From NCBI RefSeq assembly GCF_051401765.1, contig NW_027480567.1:186001-250000 (forward strand): 64,000 nucleotides of DNA, given 5' to 3'. Below the pieces are notes generated by a model, which was given only the letters and a program-made list of their open reading frames with translations, had not been told where the DNA came from and did not search any database. This document shows, piece by piece, positions 63,642-64,000 of this stretch (position 1 is its first letter; every line of letters starts with the position of its first letter). The DNA comes from Calliopsis andreniformis. Lineage: Eukaryota > Arthropoda > Insecta > Hymenoptera > Andrenidae. A program made the position numbers and the translations under genes.

Positions 63642-64000
63642 CCATAGCAGCCATAGCCATAGCCATAGCAGCCATGGCGATAGCCATAGCAGCCGTAGCC
63701 ATTGCCATCGCCATAGCAGCCATAGCTATATCCATAGCAGCCATAGCCATAGCCACAGCCATAGCAGCCATAGACATAGCCATAGCACGCATGGCGACAG
63801 CCATAGCAACCGTGGCCATAGCCATAACAGCCACAGCCATAGCCATAGAAGCCATAGTCATAGCAATAGCAGCCATAGCCATAGCTATAGCCTTAGCAGC
63901 CATAGTCATAGCCATAGCAGCCATACTCATAGCCATAGCAGCCATAGCCATAGCCATAGCAGCCATAGCCATAGCCATAGCAGCCATAGCGATAGCCATA

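Larger units (their letters stand above)
30040..64000 (-). repeat. GGCTAT-family satellite block, right arm (inverted)
   Basis: This is the same family as 1-29231 but in the opposite orientation throughout: the + strand reads CCATAGCCATAGCAGCCATA. The variant repertoire overlaps that of the left arm (reverse-complement forms of GGTATAGCTATGCC, GCAATAGCTTTGGC, the CCTGGGTATGG marker and the GGCTAGGCTGC junction), so the arms share ancestry. The order immediately next to the central satellite differs, so this is not a perfect palindrome. Open frames exceeding 2000 codons exist on both strands as by-products. The array runs off the right edge. No gene is visible. Confidence 0.97.

Noticed and set aside
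1..64000. CRISPR-like array
   Set aside because: No constant repeat separated by unique spacers; all of the sequence is variants of one short unit.
1..64000. Ala-rich antifreeze or silk-like structural gene
   Set aside because: Composition alone suggests it, but Ala-Met alternation, frame-breaking 83-bp and 581-bp units and the absence of signal peptide, introns or unique ends argue against it.

Overview
I find no recognisable gene anywhere in these 64 kb. The window is one giant, imperfect short-unit satellite that runs off both ends. It is interrupted once, by about 0.8 kb of an unrelated satellite of about 165 bp. The scale, the nested higher-order repeats and the lack of any compact gene content point to a eukaryotic heterochromatic, subtelomeric or otherwise repeat-rich region. 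The species cannot be told from the sequence, and neither repeat family matches a named satellite that I recognise.

Layout. (1) Positions 1-29231 hold a GGCTAT-type array, all in one orientation. Its commonest unit is 21 bp: the triplets GCT, GCT, ATG followed by two GCT-ATG pairs. Mutated versions are arranged in longer higher-order repeats. (2) Positions 29232-30031 hold five head-to-tail monomers (165, 166, 166, 163 and about 140 bp) of a different satellite, the last one truncated. (3) Positions 30040-64000 hold the same GGCTAT family in the opposite orientation (ATAGCC on the + strand). The strand skew therefore flips at the central satellite, and the window is an inverted arrangement of two long arms around a short asymmetric spacer.

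Higher-order structure. The right arm contains a 6312-bp tandem duplication (about 36.3-42.6 and 42.6-48.9 kb), an 8.8-kb block copied 15872 bp away (33.2-42.0 and 49.1-57.9 kb) and a 581-bp tandem repeat (61.3-62.4 kb). The left arm contains many partial copies at offsets of 5307, 4770, 4299, 2466, 1911, 1784, 1278, 1165 and 560 bp, and 83-bp tandem units at four places.

Coding status. The array is built from 6-, 15- and 21-bp units, all multiples of three, so five of the six frames stay open for hundreds to more than 2000 codons. They read as Ala-Met, Gly-Tyr(-Cys), Leu-Trp, Ile-Ala and His-Ser polymers, and I treat them as by-products of the repeat. Substitutions hit all three codon positions. 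The 83-bp units and several 1-nt phase shifts break every frame. No promoter, splice or poly(A) architecture is evident. I therefore list no CDS, tRNA, rRNA or mobile-element gene. The most unusual features are the inverted arms around a foreign satellite, the fresh multi-kilobase duplications and the fixed phase-shifting markers.
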